A DNA stretch of 64,000 nucleotides from positions 88,606,662 through 88,670,661 of the forward strand of contig NC_086027.1 in NCBI RefSeq assembly GCF_036323735.1, given 5' to 3'. This DNA is from Rattus norvegicus. Taxonomy: Eukaryota; Chordata; Mammalia; Rodentia; Muridae. The stretch's first letter is position 1; every line of letters begins with the position of its first letter. The translations under genes were made by a program, and so were the position numbers. The notes under the pieces are model-generated. The model ran no database searches and was not told where the DNA came from. It saw only the letters and a list, made by a program, of their open reading frames with translations. This document shows positions 10,450 to 21,134 of the stretch, piece after piece.

Positions 10450-10965
10450 CTCCACCCAAGAATCCAAGCCAAAAGTCTGGGAATTATTTTTTCCCTTGTC
10501 CTGTTAGAATCAGCAATACATTCATTCTCCCTCTGTAATACATCTCAAATATCTTCCCCATCTCCTTGTTCCCAGTGTAAGCCATCAACTTCTCTGGAAG
10601 AGAGCACCGATTTCCTGTATCTAAGTCACCACTCACATTGCTCTTGGATTACAGAGAAGAAAAGCAGGCCATGACATTTTGCCCGGATCTGCATCAGACT
10701 CTCCAAGGGCTTTCCAATGCTCTTGTTAGCAACTGGAGTTTGCCTTGTAGCCTATAAGGCAGGACTTGGCCAGGATCAGGCTTTCTTTCTCCAGATATAT
10801 ATGGAACCCACCAGTCTCTTTTCAGCATCTGGTTTCCATGTTCAAGTTCTTCCCAAATGAGACATTTACCTTCTTGTGTCCTCTTGACTCCTTCATCTGC
10901 TCTGTCTGTCGCTTTACCCTGGCATCCAGACTGGCACATGGATACCCACGTGTTCAATATACAAA
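10450..10965 (+). mobile_element. Probable L2 LINE 3' fragment
   Basis: A long pyrimidine-rich region shows the L2 3' order: 'TACATCTCAAATATCTTCCC', a CCCAGTGTAAGCC stretch, 'TTGCTCTTGGATTACAG', 'CTCCAAGGGCTTTCC', 'GCCTTGTAGCCTATAAGGC', and 'CTTTACCCTGGCATCCAGAC'. These parallel the L2 phrases 'ctcttgcctggattactgcaa', 'ccagtggcttccc' and 'aaggccctgc'. Very diverged, and the boundaries are approximate. Confidence 0.45.
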
Positions 10966-11110
10966 CAAGGCATTAAAGAGGCACCCGGGCCTCTAAAGTC
11001 CAACTTAATTCGATGGTGCACCATGGACCATTTCATACAGTCTAACATATTGAAAAGTGCTTGGCACTCTTCAGATGCTGGGCTGGATGATGCTTGGTTG
11101 TAAGGGGCTA

Positions 11111-11247
11111 TAGATTATACATTTCAAGCTTTTTTTTTTTTTTTTGTTCTTTTTTTTCGGAGCTGGGGACCGAACCCAGGGCCTTGCGCTTCCTAGGCAA
11201 GCGCTCTACCACTGAGCTAAATCCCCAACCCCTAGATTATACATTTC
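11111..11247 (-). mobile_element. Young ID SINE with 15-bp target-site duplication
   Basis: On the minus strand this is a near-consensus ID/BC1-type element. The head is 'GGGGTTGGGGATTTAGCTCA', followed by 'GTGGTAGAGCGCTTGCCTAG', 'GAAGCGCAAGGCCCTGGGTT' and 'CGGTCCCCAGCTCCG', then an A-rich tail with one internal break. It is flanked by identical copies of TAGATTATACATTTC at 11111-11125 and 11233-11247, so the insertion is recent. Intact Pol III A and B boxes are visible. ID elements of this quality are typical of rat. Confidence 0.97.
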
Positions 11248-11719
11248 TAGGCTCTCCTGAAGAGATGCTTGCTGCATCCCCTCTGAGTTGTGATAACTGC
11301 ACGCGTAGAGACACTGGCAGACATCCTTGGAAGAGGAAAGGAAGATTGGCCCTGGTTAACAACCATTATTATAAAGGTTAGAAATAAATGCATACCATTC
11401 CCATTCTGGGCACAAAATGCCCAATTAACCTATATGCATTGTTTGAATCAGAATAATGATGGGTTTTGGTACAACATCATTTATTCACAACATCATTTAT
11501 TTGAGTAGGAGCATGAGTTATAACCTCTCAGCCATCATATGAACAACCTCGGAAGGGTGGGTTAGTCCACACGGGCAGCCTTGACTTGCTTCCTGCATCA
11601 GTTGTCTGAACTTAGACGTCATCTGCACAGGGATGATGTGAATAGGAAGGTGTGGGCCAGGACTCAGAGAATGACTTGTGTCTCCTCCTATCCCATCTGA
11701 CTTTTAATTTCTGTTTGGC
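11248..11719. other. Unique stretch, no gene seen
   Basis: Nothing recognised. A 'CATCATTTATT' duplication lies at about 11475-11503. Confidence 0.4.
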
Positions 11720-12030
11720 ACATTGAAAATAAAAAATAAAAAAAGCTTGGTCTTCATCCTGTCCATCAACAACTGGATCAAGGGCTGTCCCTGAACCTGT
11801 TGCCTACCTGTGGATCCTGTTCCCCTAACTGGGCTGCCTGTGCTGCCCTCAATGGGAGAGGAGGCGTCTAGTTCTGCAGTGACTTGATGTGCTGGGGTGT
11901 GGTCATACCTGTGGGAGGGGGCTCCCACTTCTCAGAGGAGAAAGGGAGGAGCTGACTGGGAGGACTGCGGAAGCTGATATTGGGATGTAAAGTGAATAAA
12001 GTAATGAAGAAAAGAGGGAGAAAATGAATA
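11720..12030 (+). mobile_element. Rodent L1 3' UTR (truncated LINE)
   Basis: Typical phrases of the murine/rat L1 3' UTR follow in order: 'CATCAACAACTGGATCAAGG', 'CTGCCCTCAATGGGAGAGGA', 'TTCTGCAGTGACTTGATGTG', 'GGGGTGTGGTCATACCTGTG', 'CCACTTCTCAGAGGAGAAAG', and the end 'GGGATGTAAAGTGAATAAAG'. Only this 5'-truncated 3' end is present, so no ORF2 reverse transcriptase remains. Confidence 0.82.
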
Positions 12031-12219
12031 ACATCTTAGAGTTGGGAGTTCTTGTTAAAAGTACCGTGTCACAGCTAATCGGTCTCCTTTCTCTGGTGGG
12101 GTTAAACCTAGGTATGAGACGTGAAGAGCCGAGTCTCTGCTGAACTCCGCATCCAGCCCACTCTAACTAAGGCGCTATTGAGCTCGCAACCACCTCTTCT
12201 GGAATGCAAAATGACTTCC

Positions 12220-12640
12220 TAGTTTTACCTGCCACCCTGCAACAATATTTTCAATTATTGGTTAAATTGCAAATGCCCCCACGAGTCATTTAAATAAATC
12301 TCACATATATAAAATAGTCGGTTGTTCTCTGAGAAATTCCCAGCTGTAAAAATAGAGCCGTACCGAAGGATTTTTTTCTTCCCCTGTAGCTAATTGAAAA
12401 TACTGCACATATAATGCATGATTTAAGGCACCCAGGAGGAATTTCAATTTGCATTCCCTATTTTAAATGTACAATCAAATGCTGTCTTAAAGCGCACCAC
12501 ACATTTAATTCAATATAGCTTGCCTGAAGTCTCAGCCACTCCTAAAATTTTAGCACTGTGAATTAATGACTGGAGGTTTCGAAGGCTCCAAGTGACTTCT
12601 AAACACAATGGCTTAAAAGGGGCTCTGTGTCTTGAAAAGA
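12220..12640. promoter_or_regulatory. Candidate conserved non-coding block / enhancer
   Basis: Repeat-free, AT-rich sequence with a dense set of developmental factor-like motifs. An E-box CAGCTG (12341-12346) abuts TAAAAATAG (12347-12355), close to a MEF2 site. A perfect octamer ATTTGCAT lies at 12447-12454, and there are several TAAT-type homeodomain cores (for example TAATTGAAAA near 12391 and AATTAATG near 12562). No ORF. Texture and motif density suggest a regulatory block, but conservation is not testable here. It would lie in the intron of the inferred leftward gene. Confidence 0.3.
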
Positions 12641-13544
12641 CAAACAGTTCATAGACTGGACTGGTTCAAACCTGTGAGACCCAGAGAAGAAAGCAAAAAG
12701 TAGCAACAGGATACCCTGACAGGAGGAAGGCACCGAGAGTAAAAGGAGGCAAAAACTGAGTTCTCAAGGGTGTCCAGAGCTTTACGATTCAAACACAAAA
12801 GCCCCCAGGACACGTGTGGGGAGGAAGGCAGGAGACTTAAAATATGTTATTTGGGGGAAAAGTATGAGATCTCATGCAAGCCCCTTCCACTTCTGAGAGC
12901 TTTGCCGGTTACAAAGTAGCCAGTGTACTTCCCGAGTAAACAAAGAAAGGAGGACCTTCACAACGATGATGACTGACAGAAGCCCTTAAAGGAAAAAGAA
13001 ACAAGATAGACAGAAAGTGACAAGCAGCAAGAAGAACGCCAGACCAACAAGGGGGCCAGCTACTTGCCTTGATAAATGGCCACACTGTTTGATTATTAAT
13101 GTCTCGCCATGTAATAAATAAGAGACCATGGGAGCAGGAGGGGAAGCCATTGCTTCCCCTTAACAGACATGAGTGACCAGCATTGGTGGCACTGGCAAGT
13201 AAGAGTTACCAACATAGAATAAAAGACATTAGAATTGGAAGTCGGTAAACACAAGAGGCACTAATTACGTATCTACCGAAGGCGTCGACGTTCTAGTCAC
13301 ACTTTCACTCTTTACCTTTGGTCTATAAAATAAGAAATGAAAAACCAGTTGAAAGAACTCACAACCTAGAAATTTCAATAACCTGTCCCCAGGGGCGAGG
13401 TCCCTGTGGCATCTACAGTTGTGCATAAGAATGGAAGGGATATAGTTGTGTGTAACTTTTGATATGCTAACTTAGTGTCTACTGACATGCAAATAGTCTA
13501 CTGGGTTTTTAGTTCTATGAATTGAGCCACTAACTTGCACAATC
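12641..13544. other. Unique stretch, no gene seen
   Basis: No family recognised. Purine-rich around 12670-13040 (many AGAAAG/GGAGG words), with no ordered repeat. Confidence 0.4.
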
Positions 13545-13682
13545 TCATTTTATTTTATTTTTTAACGTACCCATGACTGTCCTGACATTTACTATGTAAA
13601 TCCAGATGGCCTCACAGATCCACCTGCCTCTGCCTCCCCAGGGCTGAGACAAAGACACACGACACCACCTCTGGTAACTTAT
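13545..13682 (-). mobile_element. B1 SINE (diverged)
   Basis: Reverse-complement B1: a T-rich start (TTTTATTTTATTTTTTAACG), then 'CAGATGGCCTCACAGATCCA', 'CCTGCCTCTGCCTCCCCAGG' and 'GACACCACCTCTGG'. The middle is partly deleted. Confidence 0.75.
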
Positions 13683-13734
13683 GCAACTTTACCAATCACT
13701 CCTCATATAGCAAGTAGGTTCTCTTGAATGTTGG

Positions 13735-13872
13735 TTGTTATTTTGCTTTGGTTTGGTTTTAAATGTTTTAGGTAAGTCTTTGTTATGCAGTCCTGGTTTA
13801 TCTGCAGTTTGGTAATAGGCCAGGCTGACTTTAAATTCATGGAGATCCTCTTGCCCCTGCCTCTGAACCATC
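13735..13872 (-). mobile_element. B1 SINE (diverged)
   Basis: Reverse-complement B1: a T-rich start, 'TTATGCAGTCCTGGTTTATC', 'AGGCCAGGCTGACTTTAAAT', 'TCATGGAGATCCTCTTGCCC' and 'CTGCCTCTGAACC'. It lies 50 bp from another B1 in the same orientation. The two differ in many positions, so this is not a recent tandem copy. Confidence 0.7.
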
Positions 13873-14704
13873 CCAACATGGAGTATGCTATTCAGTCAAA
13901 GGACCCTGTTTATTAGTCATCTGCCTGTGAAACTGGTAATCGTCAATCCTATTAACTCCAGATAACACTGAGTGTCCTGACAAACTGAGTCTTTATTCCA
14001 TTCTGCGTGCTGTGGATCCCAATGGGAAATGCCATCTAAGCAGCCTCTTTTTTCCTCAGATGCAAGGAAAATGTGACACCAGTTCATCATGTACTGCATG
14101 CTTCTTCCTACCCTCTGGCACCAGACGGTATTTATTATCATTTCCCCAGGGCAAACCCGAGGAACACAAGCAAAAGCTGAGCCTGTGATACAGAAGCTGA
14201 GAGAGAAGGGGAAAGAGTAGCTAAATTAGACTCCTAAGACACTAATATTCCAGAATAGATGCAGGAACTAAAATGCCCGTATTAAAGAAAAGGTTCTCTA
14301 AACTCACTGATGACGTCACACTTACAAAATGGATTCCACCAGGAAACCTGGAGACAGTGTTTCCCATTTGTTATTAGAACTGCCATGGCTGCTCTTGGGT
14401 GAGCGATGGCAACAACTGTGATGTTTAGAGTCTCCTTCTCTTCAGTGTGGTTCTCAATACCAAATCTCCTGTCCATCTACCCAGGCTTGGTATAGCCAAA
14501 CTCCCTAAGCAGAATTTTCTAGTGAATTACAGGAAGCAAAGCAGCTGGAGAAAATATCACTGACATAGAAGTAGGTGGGAGCAAATTATCTGAGCCACCT
14601 TCCAAACTAAATTAAACACATAAATAAATATATATGTATCCAAAGGCAAGGATCTAAAAATACTTCCAAATAAAGAAAGAAGGTGAGCAAAGGGGAGTGG
14701 TTCC
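13873..14704. other. Unique stretch, no gene seen
   Basis: No repeat is recognised. A CRE-like TGACGTCA lies at 14310-14317 (palindromic, inside 'CTGATGACGTCACACTT'). It is isolated, so its importance is unknown. Confidence 0.4.
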
Positions 14705-14772
14705 TGTAAGTCTGAGGATACAGCTCAGTGGTAGAGTTTATCCTGGGCGTGGAAGGCACTGGGTTTGCCTGC
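14705..14772 (+). mobile_element. Old ID-like SINE fragment
   Basis: 'TGAGGATACAGCTCAGTGGT AGAG' and 'GGCACTGGGTTTGCC' recall the ID A-box and B-box halves. The B box is degraded and there is no A-tail next to it, so this is an old copy. Confidence 0.6.
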
Positions 14773-14901
14773 ATACTGTAAAAAGGTAAGGGAAGGTCTT
14801 AGTCTCTTACTTTTAAGTCTTTCATTACAAAGAATGCATGGAAAAATCAATTGGGATAGGGGTAAGGAAAGGAAGGATAAGAAGCAGGGAGAGGGCTTGC
14901 T

Positions 14902-15254
14902 TGTGGTGGTTTGAATTAGAATGCACTCCACAGGCTTGTATATTTGAATGCTGGGTCCCCAGATGGTGGAGCTGTTTGGGAAGGACTAGGCAGTGTGGCC
15001 TTGCTGAAGGAGATGTGCCGATGGGGCCAGGCCTTGAGGTTTTAAAAGACTAGCAGTTCACATTTACCTAGTCTTTACCGCTCTACCTGCTCCTTGTAAG
15101 ATGTAAACTCTCAGCTCTTCCTACTAGCATGCCTTTGATCCCCCATCATGGACTCCTAAATCTTTGAAACTGTAAGCTCCTAAGTAAACACTTTTTTCTC
15201 TAAGTCTCCTTGGTCTTGGTGTTCTATTACAGTGATAGAAAAGTAACTAAGACA
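14902..15254 (+). mobile_element. MT-type MaLR solo LTR
   Basis: Starts 'TGTGGTGGTTTGAATTAGAA', continues 'CAGGCTTGTATATTTGAATG', 'GTGGAGCTGTTTGGGAAGGA' and 'GTGTGGCCTTGCTGAAGGAG', and ends 'GATAGAAAAGTAACTAAGACA'. This is the standard MT (MTC/MTD) LTR with TG...CA ends. No internal gag/pol region adjoins it. Confidence 0.88.
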
Positions 15255-15296
15255 ACATTCAATGAAAAGTAAGAACAAATCTAAACAGAATATACA

Positions 15297-15411
15297 TGTA
15301 TGTGTGTATGTGATATATATATATATGTATTACATATATATTTATATGTGTGTGTATACACACATATGTCTATATCTACCTATCTACCTATCTACCTACC
15401 TACCTACTTAC

Positions 15412-15462
<51 letters not shown>

Positions 15463-15474
15463 CCTATCTATCAT
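15297..15474. repeat. AT-rich plus (TATC)n microsatellite
   Basis: A TA/TG-rich lead (15297-15366) is followed by TATC units interspersed with TACC (15369-15474). The purest stretch is about (TATC)11 at 15413-15461. Likely polymorphic. Confidence 0.95.
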
Positions 15475-15895
15475 CCCCACTATGAAACTGAATAATTCTT
15501 CAAAGCTTAGAAACCACCTAGGGTGATAGGAAGCATGGTCACACACTCAGTTTCTTCCCTTGGCTTGCCTCAACTTCCCTTGTTACAGTAGATGCTCACA
15601 CTGAAGACATATAGGAGGCAGGAACAAGAAAGACATTTAGCTATTTCCTACAAGAAGTCTAAGTTCACAACCCAAGTGTGGAAACAGGGCAGCTGCCTCA
15701 TCTGTGCCTCCTTTCATGGATCGCGTACCTGCTCTGTGACTCGGTTTCCCTGCTCTGTAGCAAGTGCTAATCTGCTTCCTCCACTCTATACCTCAGAGAA
15801 CTGCTATGGAGGGAGGGTGACGTCAATCTGAGAGCTTTTCCTTGTAGGATTGGCTGCTTCTCTCTACCAGATCTACAGAAGAGTAAGGATCTCTA

Positions 15896-15900
<5 letters not shown>
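15475..15900. other. Unique stretch, no gene seen
   Basis: Nothing recognised apart from a lone GTGACGTCAATCTG (CRE-like TGACGTCA, 15819-15826). Confidence 0.4.

Positions 15901-15951
<51 letters not shown>
15901..15951. repeat. (AC)25 microsatellite
   Basis: A pure AC dinucleotide run of about 51 bp. Confidence 0.98.
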
Positions 15952-15952
<1 letters not shown>

Positions 15953-16984
15953 CAACCCTAAGATCTTAAAGTTTACTTTCTCCCTTTACCTAACCTGGAA
16001 TAGAGACAGTACACCAGGGAATGGGTAGGGTGGCTAGACTGGCTGAGATTCTTGTCAAAGTGCCTGGATAAAGAGAAATGATATTCCTCAACAATGAAGA
16101 AGGCAAGTGGTTTCACTAGAGACTTAACTTATAAAGTCCCTACTGGAAACACAGCCTTGTAGACATATCATGTCACATGTGAGATGTGCAGGTGATATAT
16201 ATCCTGATCAGGTCACACAGCCAGACAGATGTACGGGCACATGTAGGGTATGTTTGCCTCAAGGCTGGCATTTCGAGTGCTTCATCCAGAGACGGAAACC
16301 CGCCCCCACCTATCTAATCCTTCTGGTTCTTTCCATGTCTTCAGATGGAAACAGTGCTCACGGTTGGTGAGAATGGCGCTCCTAAGCTTTGTCTCTGATT
16401 TTCTTCCTGGATATCCCAGGCATGGAGTTGATTTTCCAGTACGTAAACACCCTTCTCCACATTGCTTTAAAAAAGGGGGTCTTCCTTCCAGAAGATGTAC
16501 TCTTCCATTAGTGGATTTCTAATTCCCAAGTGTGGATGGCCATCATATATTTCTCAGATAACCTAACTCAGTTTCCTCTTTTCCCAGTGAAAAGATCCTT
16601 GCTGCCTTCACAAATTTGGGCCCACTAGACTAAACAAACTTTATGACTAAGACATGAAGTCACATGTATTCTGAGCTGGAAATAGCACGTTCCCTCCACC
16701 CCCATCTTCCATGAAGCAATTTATTTTGTCCCCTCCTCGGCTTCCAATACCTGCCATTGTTTCTGTTCTTCGCAACTATGTTCCCAGGCACTGCATCTCC
16801 TTACCAAAGACATGTCATAGGCACTGGCCCTGACATGTTGACTTGGGTGTGTAAGAGGCCTCTGAGGGAACGACCGTACAATTTTCCCCAGAGGCAAAAA
16901 TATCCATGACCCCTACGGCCAATGACTCACTGTGTTGCTGCTAACAAGTGACCTTTAGTAGTCTTTACTTCTGACAGAGTAGGC
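15952..16984. other. Unique stretch, no gene seen
   Basis: No repeat or exon is recognised. The overlapping plus frames at 16170-16522 show no domain. Confidence 0.4.
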
Positions 16985-17383
16985 AGGGGGCCAGCTGTGC
17001 CAGATAATTTGTCAATTCGACAGAGGGTAGAGTCATCAGAGAGGAGGGGATCCCAGTTGAGAAATGCCTCCATAGACCTGGCCTGTAGGCAAGGCTGTAG
17101 AACATTAAGTGGTTCATAGGGAGGGTGCAGCCCACTGTTGCTGGGACAACCTTTGGGCTGGTGTTGGTCCTGGGTTCTGTAAGAAAACAGGCTGAGCAAG
17201 CCATGAGGAGCAAGCCAGCAAGCAACACTCTTCCATGGGCTCTACACCAGTTCCTACCTCCAGACTTCTGCCCTAATGTCCCTCAGTGATGTCCTGTTAC
17301 CTGGAAGTGTGAGCCGAAATAAACCCTGTCCCTCTAAGTCGCTTTGACGTTTTATCATGGCAATAGTAACCCCAACTAGGATA
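16985..17383 (+). mobile_element. Rodent dispersed repeat, LTR-like (name uncertain)
   Basis: Matches a very common murid repeat that I recognise by its wording but cannot name securely. The phrases are 'GACAGAGGGTAGAGTCATCA', 'TTGAGAAATGCCTCCATAGA', 'GGTTCTGTAAGAAAACAGGC', 'TGAGCAAGCCATGAGGAGCA' and 'GTGTGAGCCGAAATAAACCC', ending 'CAATAGTAACCCCAACTAGGATA'. The end resembles MaLR LTR ends. Frames on the minus strand here are repeat-derived. Confidence 0.7.
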
Positions 17384-19019
17384 CCAGGTAATCCATTTCC
17401 CCACCATTGCAGACCCAAAGCTGGATGACGTTTCTTGGCCTCTGATGAAAGTCCAAGAAAACTCAAGACTGAATACTTAGCAAAAATAGGAGAGATGATA
17501 TAAGCTGTTCCTGGGCCTGGTCCATCATGCAAATGCTCCAGGATCTGTCTACTGTCACCATCTCAGAACTGACCAGCATAATGACCGATGAGCACTGGTT
17601 AAGGGAAGAGGAGCCATGAAGTAGAAGGCTGAGTTCCCATAGCCATACCCACCCTGGGCTTCAGGCATGTGGAGAATGATCCATGCTACATATTTAGGCA
17701 TTATCTGTCACAGCAGTGAATGTGACCGTAACTCACAACATTCAATTAGCTGCCAGTTGTGGTCCTATGGCTTTAGCATGTCTCTGCCTCCTTTAAGAAG
17801 AAAATATCCCCCTTTTCATTGTGCAATCTTCAACAACTCTTCAAGTACGAGATGACTGGCAGGATGCCAGGCTAATGTGTGTCTCTCTCACCAATTCAAA
17901 GCCAGTTGCTCGTGAGTTTCACCCAGCGATCTCCCTCCGTGAATACTGAATGCTGTTGAACACAACACAGAGATGGGCTACATTCGACAGCAGCCCCTGT
18001 TCCCCTGCAGGACAATCTTGGGGAAGTCCTTCACATCATACCCAGGTAGTCTCTAAGCTTCAAGCTTCAACTTACAGAGGAAGTTTCCACTGTGTTACCT
18101 GTGGATGACTTATGGACGCACAATCTGCTGCCTGTACGCCTTGCTGGGAGACATGTGTATGCATACAGTTCCATAGGTGTCTGTTCTTGGAACCATGCAT
18201 ACTGAATAAAAGTACCAGCTTCCCAGGAACAACGGTTCACGCTTTCCAAGGCCGTCCACTAAAACGTTTATCTTCTTTGTGTGCAAACTAATTTCTCCCC
18301 AGTAAAGGAGTTGTCTACCTGTAGTCAGCCACAAAGAGCCAAACAATTCTTGGCAGAAACAAATCGATACAAAACCACTCTACAAAGCTTATGGCACAGG
18401 GAATTTTGCAAGTCTACAAGTAAAAGAAACAGAGACAGTGTTTCCTACAGGTATTCTAGACACCCACGCTCATTAGCTATGCTCTCACCCTTGACCTGTG
18501 CACAGACTTACCTTCCAGACACCCTGGTGACATTTACAGCACTTCTGTGCACAGAGTGTCTCATGAACACCATGAAACTTCCCAGCTAGTTAGCTGCCTA
18601 AGAACTGGCTATCACTGTCCTCACACCACAGAGGAAATCCTGTCACTTGCCTGTATTTTTCAGGGGGCAGACCGGGTTCCTCATCTACAGAGCCACCCTC
18701 AACCACAGTCTCCTCCAGACCAGATCACTTGACAGATACGTCAAGGCCTTCCCAGCCTGTGGCTCCAGGGACACCGGTGGCTTCTCTCCTTCTCTAGATC
18801 ACAGACTACTATGCAGTCTGACCTGCCAAACATCTCATTAACATCATTAATTTTGCCAGCTTATGAGTGACCCAGGGAAGGACTGAGGGCAAGATGAAGG
18901 TTGTAGGATCAAGTCTGCTCTGGTGAGGGAATATTGATCAGCACAGCTCATGGTGATAAAAAGCAAAACAACTCCATGGAATGTTCACTGTCTTCTGAGC
19001 GCACACATCCACATCTGTG
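17384..19019. other. Unique stretch, no gene seen
   Basis: About 1.6 kb without recognised repeats. The 102-codon plus frame at 18281-18589 lacks domains and exon borders. No splice-bounded coding segment can be supported on either strand. Confidence 0.4.
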
Positions 19020-19345
19020 CTTTCCTGTGGTATACATGAAAGTGTATGCAGCTGTGCTTGCCCATGTGTCCATGGGTAGAGGCCAAAGGTCAATGTTAGA
19101 TGTCCTCCTTGATTGCTTGCTGTCTTATTCTTTGCTATGGAGTCTCTTATTGAGCCTCAACCTTAACCACAGCCACCAGAACAAGTAGTCAGTGAGCCCA
19201 GGGGTCTGCCTATCTGCCTCCCAAATCCTGTGATGATGTGTGATGATGTGACATTTCAGATTTTACATGGACACTGGGGATCTAAACTCAGGTCCTTCAC
19301 TTGTGCAGCAAGCACTTGACTGACTGAGTCATCTGTCCAGCCCCT
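19020..19345 (-). mobile_element. B4-type SINE
   Basis: Reverse-complement B4. 'GGTAGAGGCCAAAGGTCAAT' and 'TTAGATGTCCTCCTTGATTG' are followed by 'GGAGTCTCTTATTGAGCCTC', 'GGACACTGGGGATCTAAACT', 'CAGGTCCTTCACTTGTGCAG' and 'GAGTCATCTGTCCAGCCCC'. Both the B1-like and ID-like halves are recognisable. A 10-bp tandem TGATGATGTG lies at about 19232-19251. Confidence 0.85.
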
Positions 19346-19954
19346 TCACTGTTGCTTCTGCACCCTCTAGAGCACTCTGTGGCTGCTTCCCTTCTGCCAC
19401 TGTGCTACGCCCCTGCTCTCACTTAACCTGAACACCGACATTTTTCAACATAAGTGGATGAGAACCTCCAAAGCCAATGGCTGTCCTATCCATTCACCTA
19501 GGTGCCTCTAAGTACCTATTACAGAGCAGGTGCTCAAAACCTGGCCCTTAAATTGAATTTAAGTGAGAGGGCTGTCATTCAATCTCTGGATGCTATGGGA
19601 GGGGCGCGTACACTAAGAGGCAATCTGTAGAATTTCTTGTACTTTTGACAGATTCCTCTTCAGGATGATGGGAAAAAATATAGATTGGTGAGGTGGGCGG
19701 GGCATAAGTTGGCCACAAATTTATAGGGAATGGATGAGAAGAGCCTGCAGGCCAAAGTTAGGAAGCAGGCAGGACCTGCTGCAAAACTGGACCGAGACTT
19801 GAATGGCGAGTCACAGGTAACAACAATGGGAGAGGGGAGTTCCATCACATCCCTGACTATGACATGAGGTTAAGTCCCTGCGTTTTCTAGCTCTTTCAGT
19901 TTGAGATGGGACAGACACAATCCCTCCCCACAAAAAAGGAAAAAACCCTGACCA
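19346..19954. other. Unique stretch, possible degraded L2
   Basis: 'GTGCCTCTAAGTACCTATTA CAGAGCAGGTGCTCAAAACC' (about 19501-19540) vaguely recalls the L2/MIR 3' end. The rest is unrecognised. Confidence 0.3.
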
Positions 19955-20102
19955 TGTATACTTTCTACCTGTGGAAACAGAGCATAGAGAGGTGAATACT
20001 TAACATGGGCCACACAGCAATTACATATGGAGCTGGGATTTAAGCCCAAGTTCCTCTGACTTCCAAAGTCACTCCCTGCCCAGCCATGTCCTGACCTCTT
20101 GT
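19955..20102 (-). mobile_element. MIR SINE
   Basis: Reverse-complement MIR core: 'GGGCCACACAGCAATTACAT', 'GGAGCTGGGATTTAAGCCCA' and 'AGTTCCTCTGACTTCCAAAG'. These equal the MIR phrases for 'cacacagctagtaagtgg', 'gagccgggattcgaaccca' and 'gtctgactccagag'. Confidence 0.7.
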
Positions 20103-20580
20103 CTGAGCGGTCTTGCCTTGTTGCAGAAGACAGTGATTCAGAATAAAGATTTTCCTCTACAAGGGACACGTGGTTCCAGTCTCTCTGATCCATGAGCGTC
20201 TGGACAAGCTGCTCTGCCCATCTAGGACTCACGGTTTCTCACTATAAGCTTTGACCCACTCCCCTTACAGTCAAGTGTCGTTAAGGCTCATCAAAGTCAA
20301 GTATAAAGCGTGCCTAGCAGCACTTGACATACTGATCATCTGTAATTTCTCACTTCCTTCTGCTTGAAGACTCTTTTCAGCTCCTCTACACCAGGCACAG
20401 CAAAAAGGAACCGGGAAGGCCATGATAGGTTTGTTGGTTCTCACAGGACAGAGAAGACACACATAACTAGAAGGAAGGCCAGTCATGAAATCATAACTTA
20501 ACCAGCATACAAACAAAAGGTGTACTTAACTTGCACAAAAAAAAATTTTAGTCAAATAAGTGACACAAACCTGTAGGAAC
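20103..20580. other. Unique stretch, no gene seen
   Basis: Nothing recognised on either strand. Confidence 0.4.
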
Positions 20581-20629
20581 AACTATGTTTTCAGCCCTTC
20601 AACTATGTTTTCAGCCCTTCAACTATGTT
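20581..20629. repeat. 20-bp tandem duplication
   Basis: The unit AACTATGTTTTCAGCCCTTC occurs twice exactly and then begins a third time (AACTATGTT). A small recent-looking duplication in otherwise unique DNA. Confidence 0.97.
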
Positions 20630-21134
20630 GAATTAATTCACATTTGTATAATCAGGACATAATTCATAATTTACCACCTTGCTGTTCAGGAATAGGTTTA
20701 TTATGAATATCTGAGCATCTTTGGCCAGTCTTCTAAAGTTTTATCTTAACCAGTAAGTCATATTAAGAAACTAACGTAGATTTGACAGTAGGTGATCTGA
20801 ATCTCTTAGCAAATTAATTTCCGAAAGAAAATTCGTGTCTTTAAAAAGGACACTCTTTTTATAATTAAGTTAGCCAAACCTCCATGACATCTTCCAACCC
20901 ATGACCAGAGCAACAACTCAGATGCAGGCAGCATACCCAGAGTGTTGTAATGTCTCAAATGGACAAGTGCCAGAAAAGCCCTAAGACAACTCTATCAACT
21001 GCAGCAGAAAGTAGCTGATCTGGGAATACTTGCAAGTCAAACATTCTTAGAACTCTTGTATATTTAGGGAATCCAAACATAATTAAATGACCATGTGTTC
21101 CAAATCCATTTGACACATCTTTTAAATGGTCATT
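20630..21134. other. Unique AT-rich stretch
   Basis: No recognised repeats and no coding frames of note. Could be moderately conserved intronic DNA. Confidence 0.35.

Noticed and set aside
11126..11232. A tRNA gene (A and B boxes present)
   Set aside because: The tRNA-like body is an ID SINE: it has a long A-rich tail and target-site duplications and does not fold into a complete cloverleaf. The same applies at 59154-59249.
19870..20232. 120-codon minus-strand frame
   Set aside because: It overlaps a MIR SINE and has no domain. A repeat-derived chance frame.
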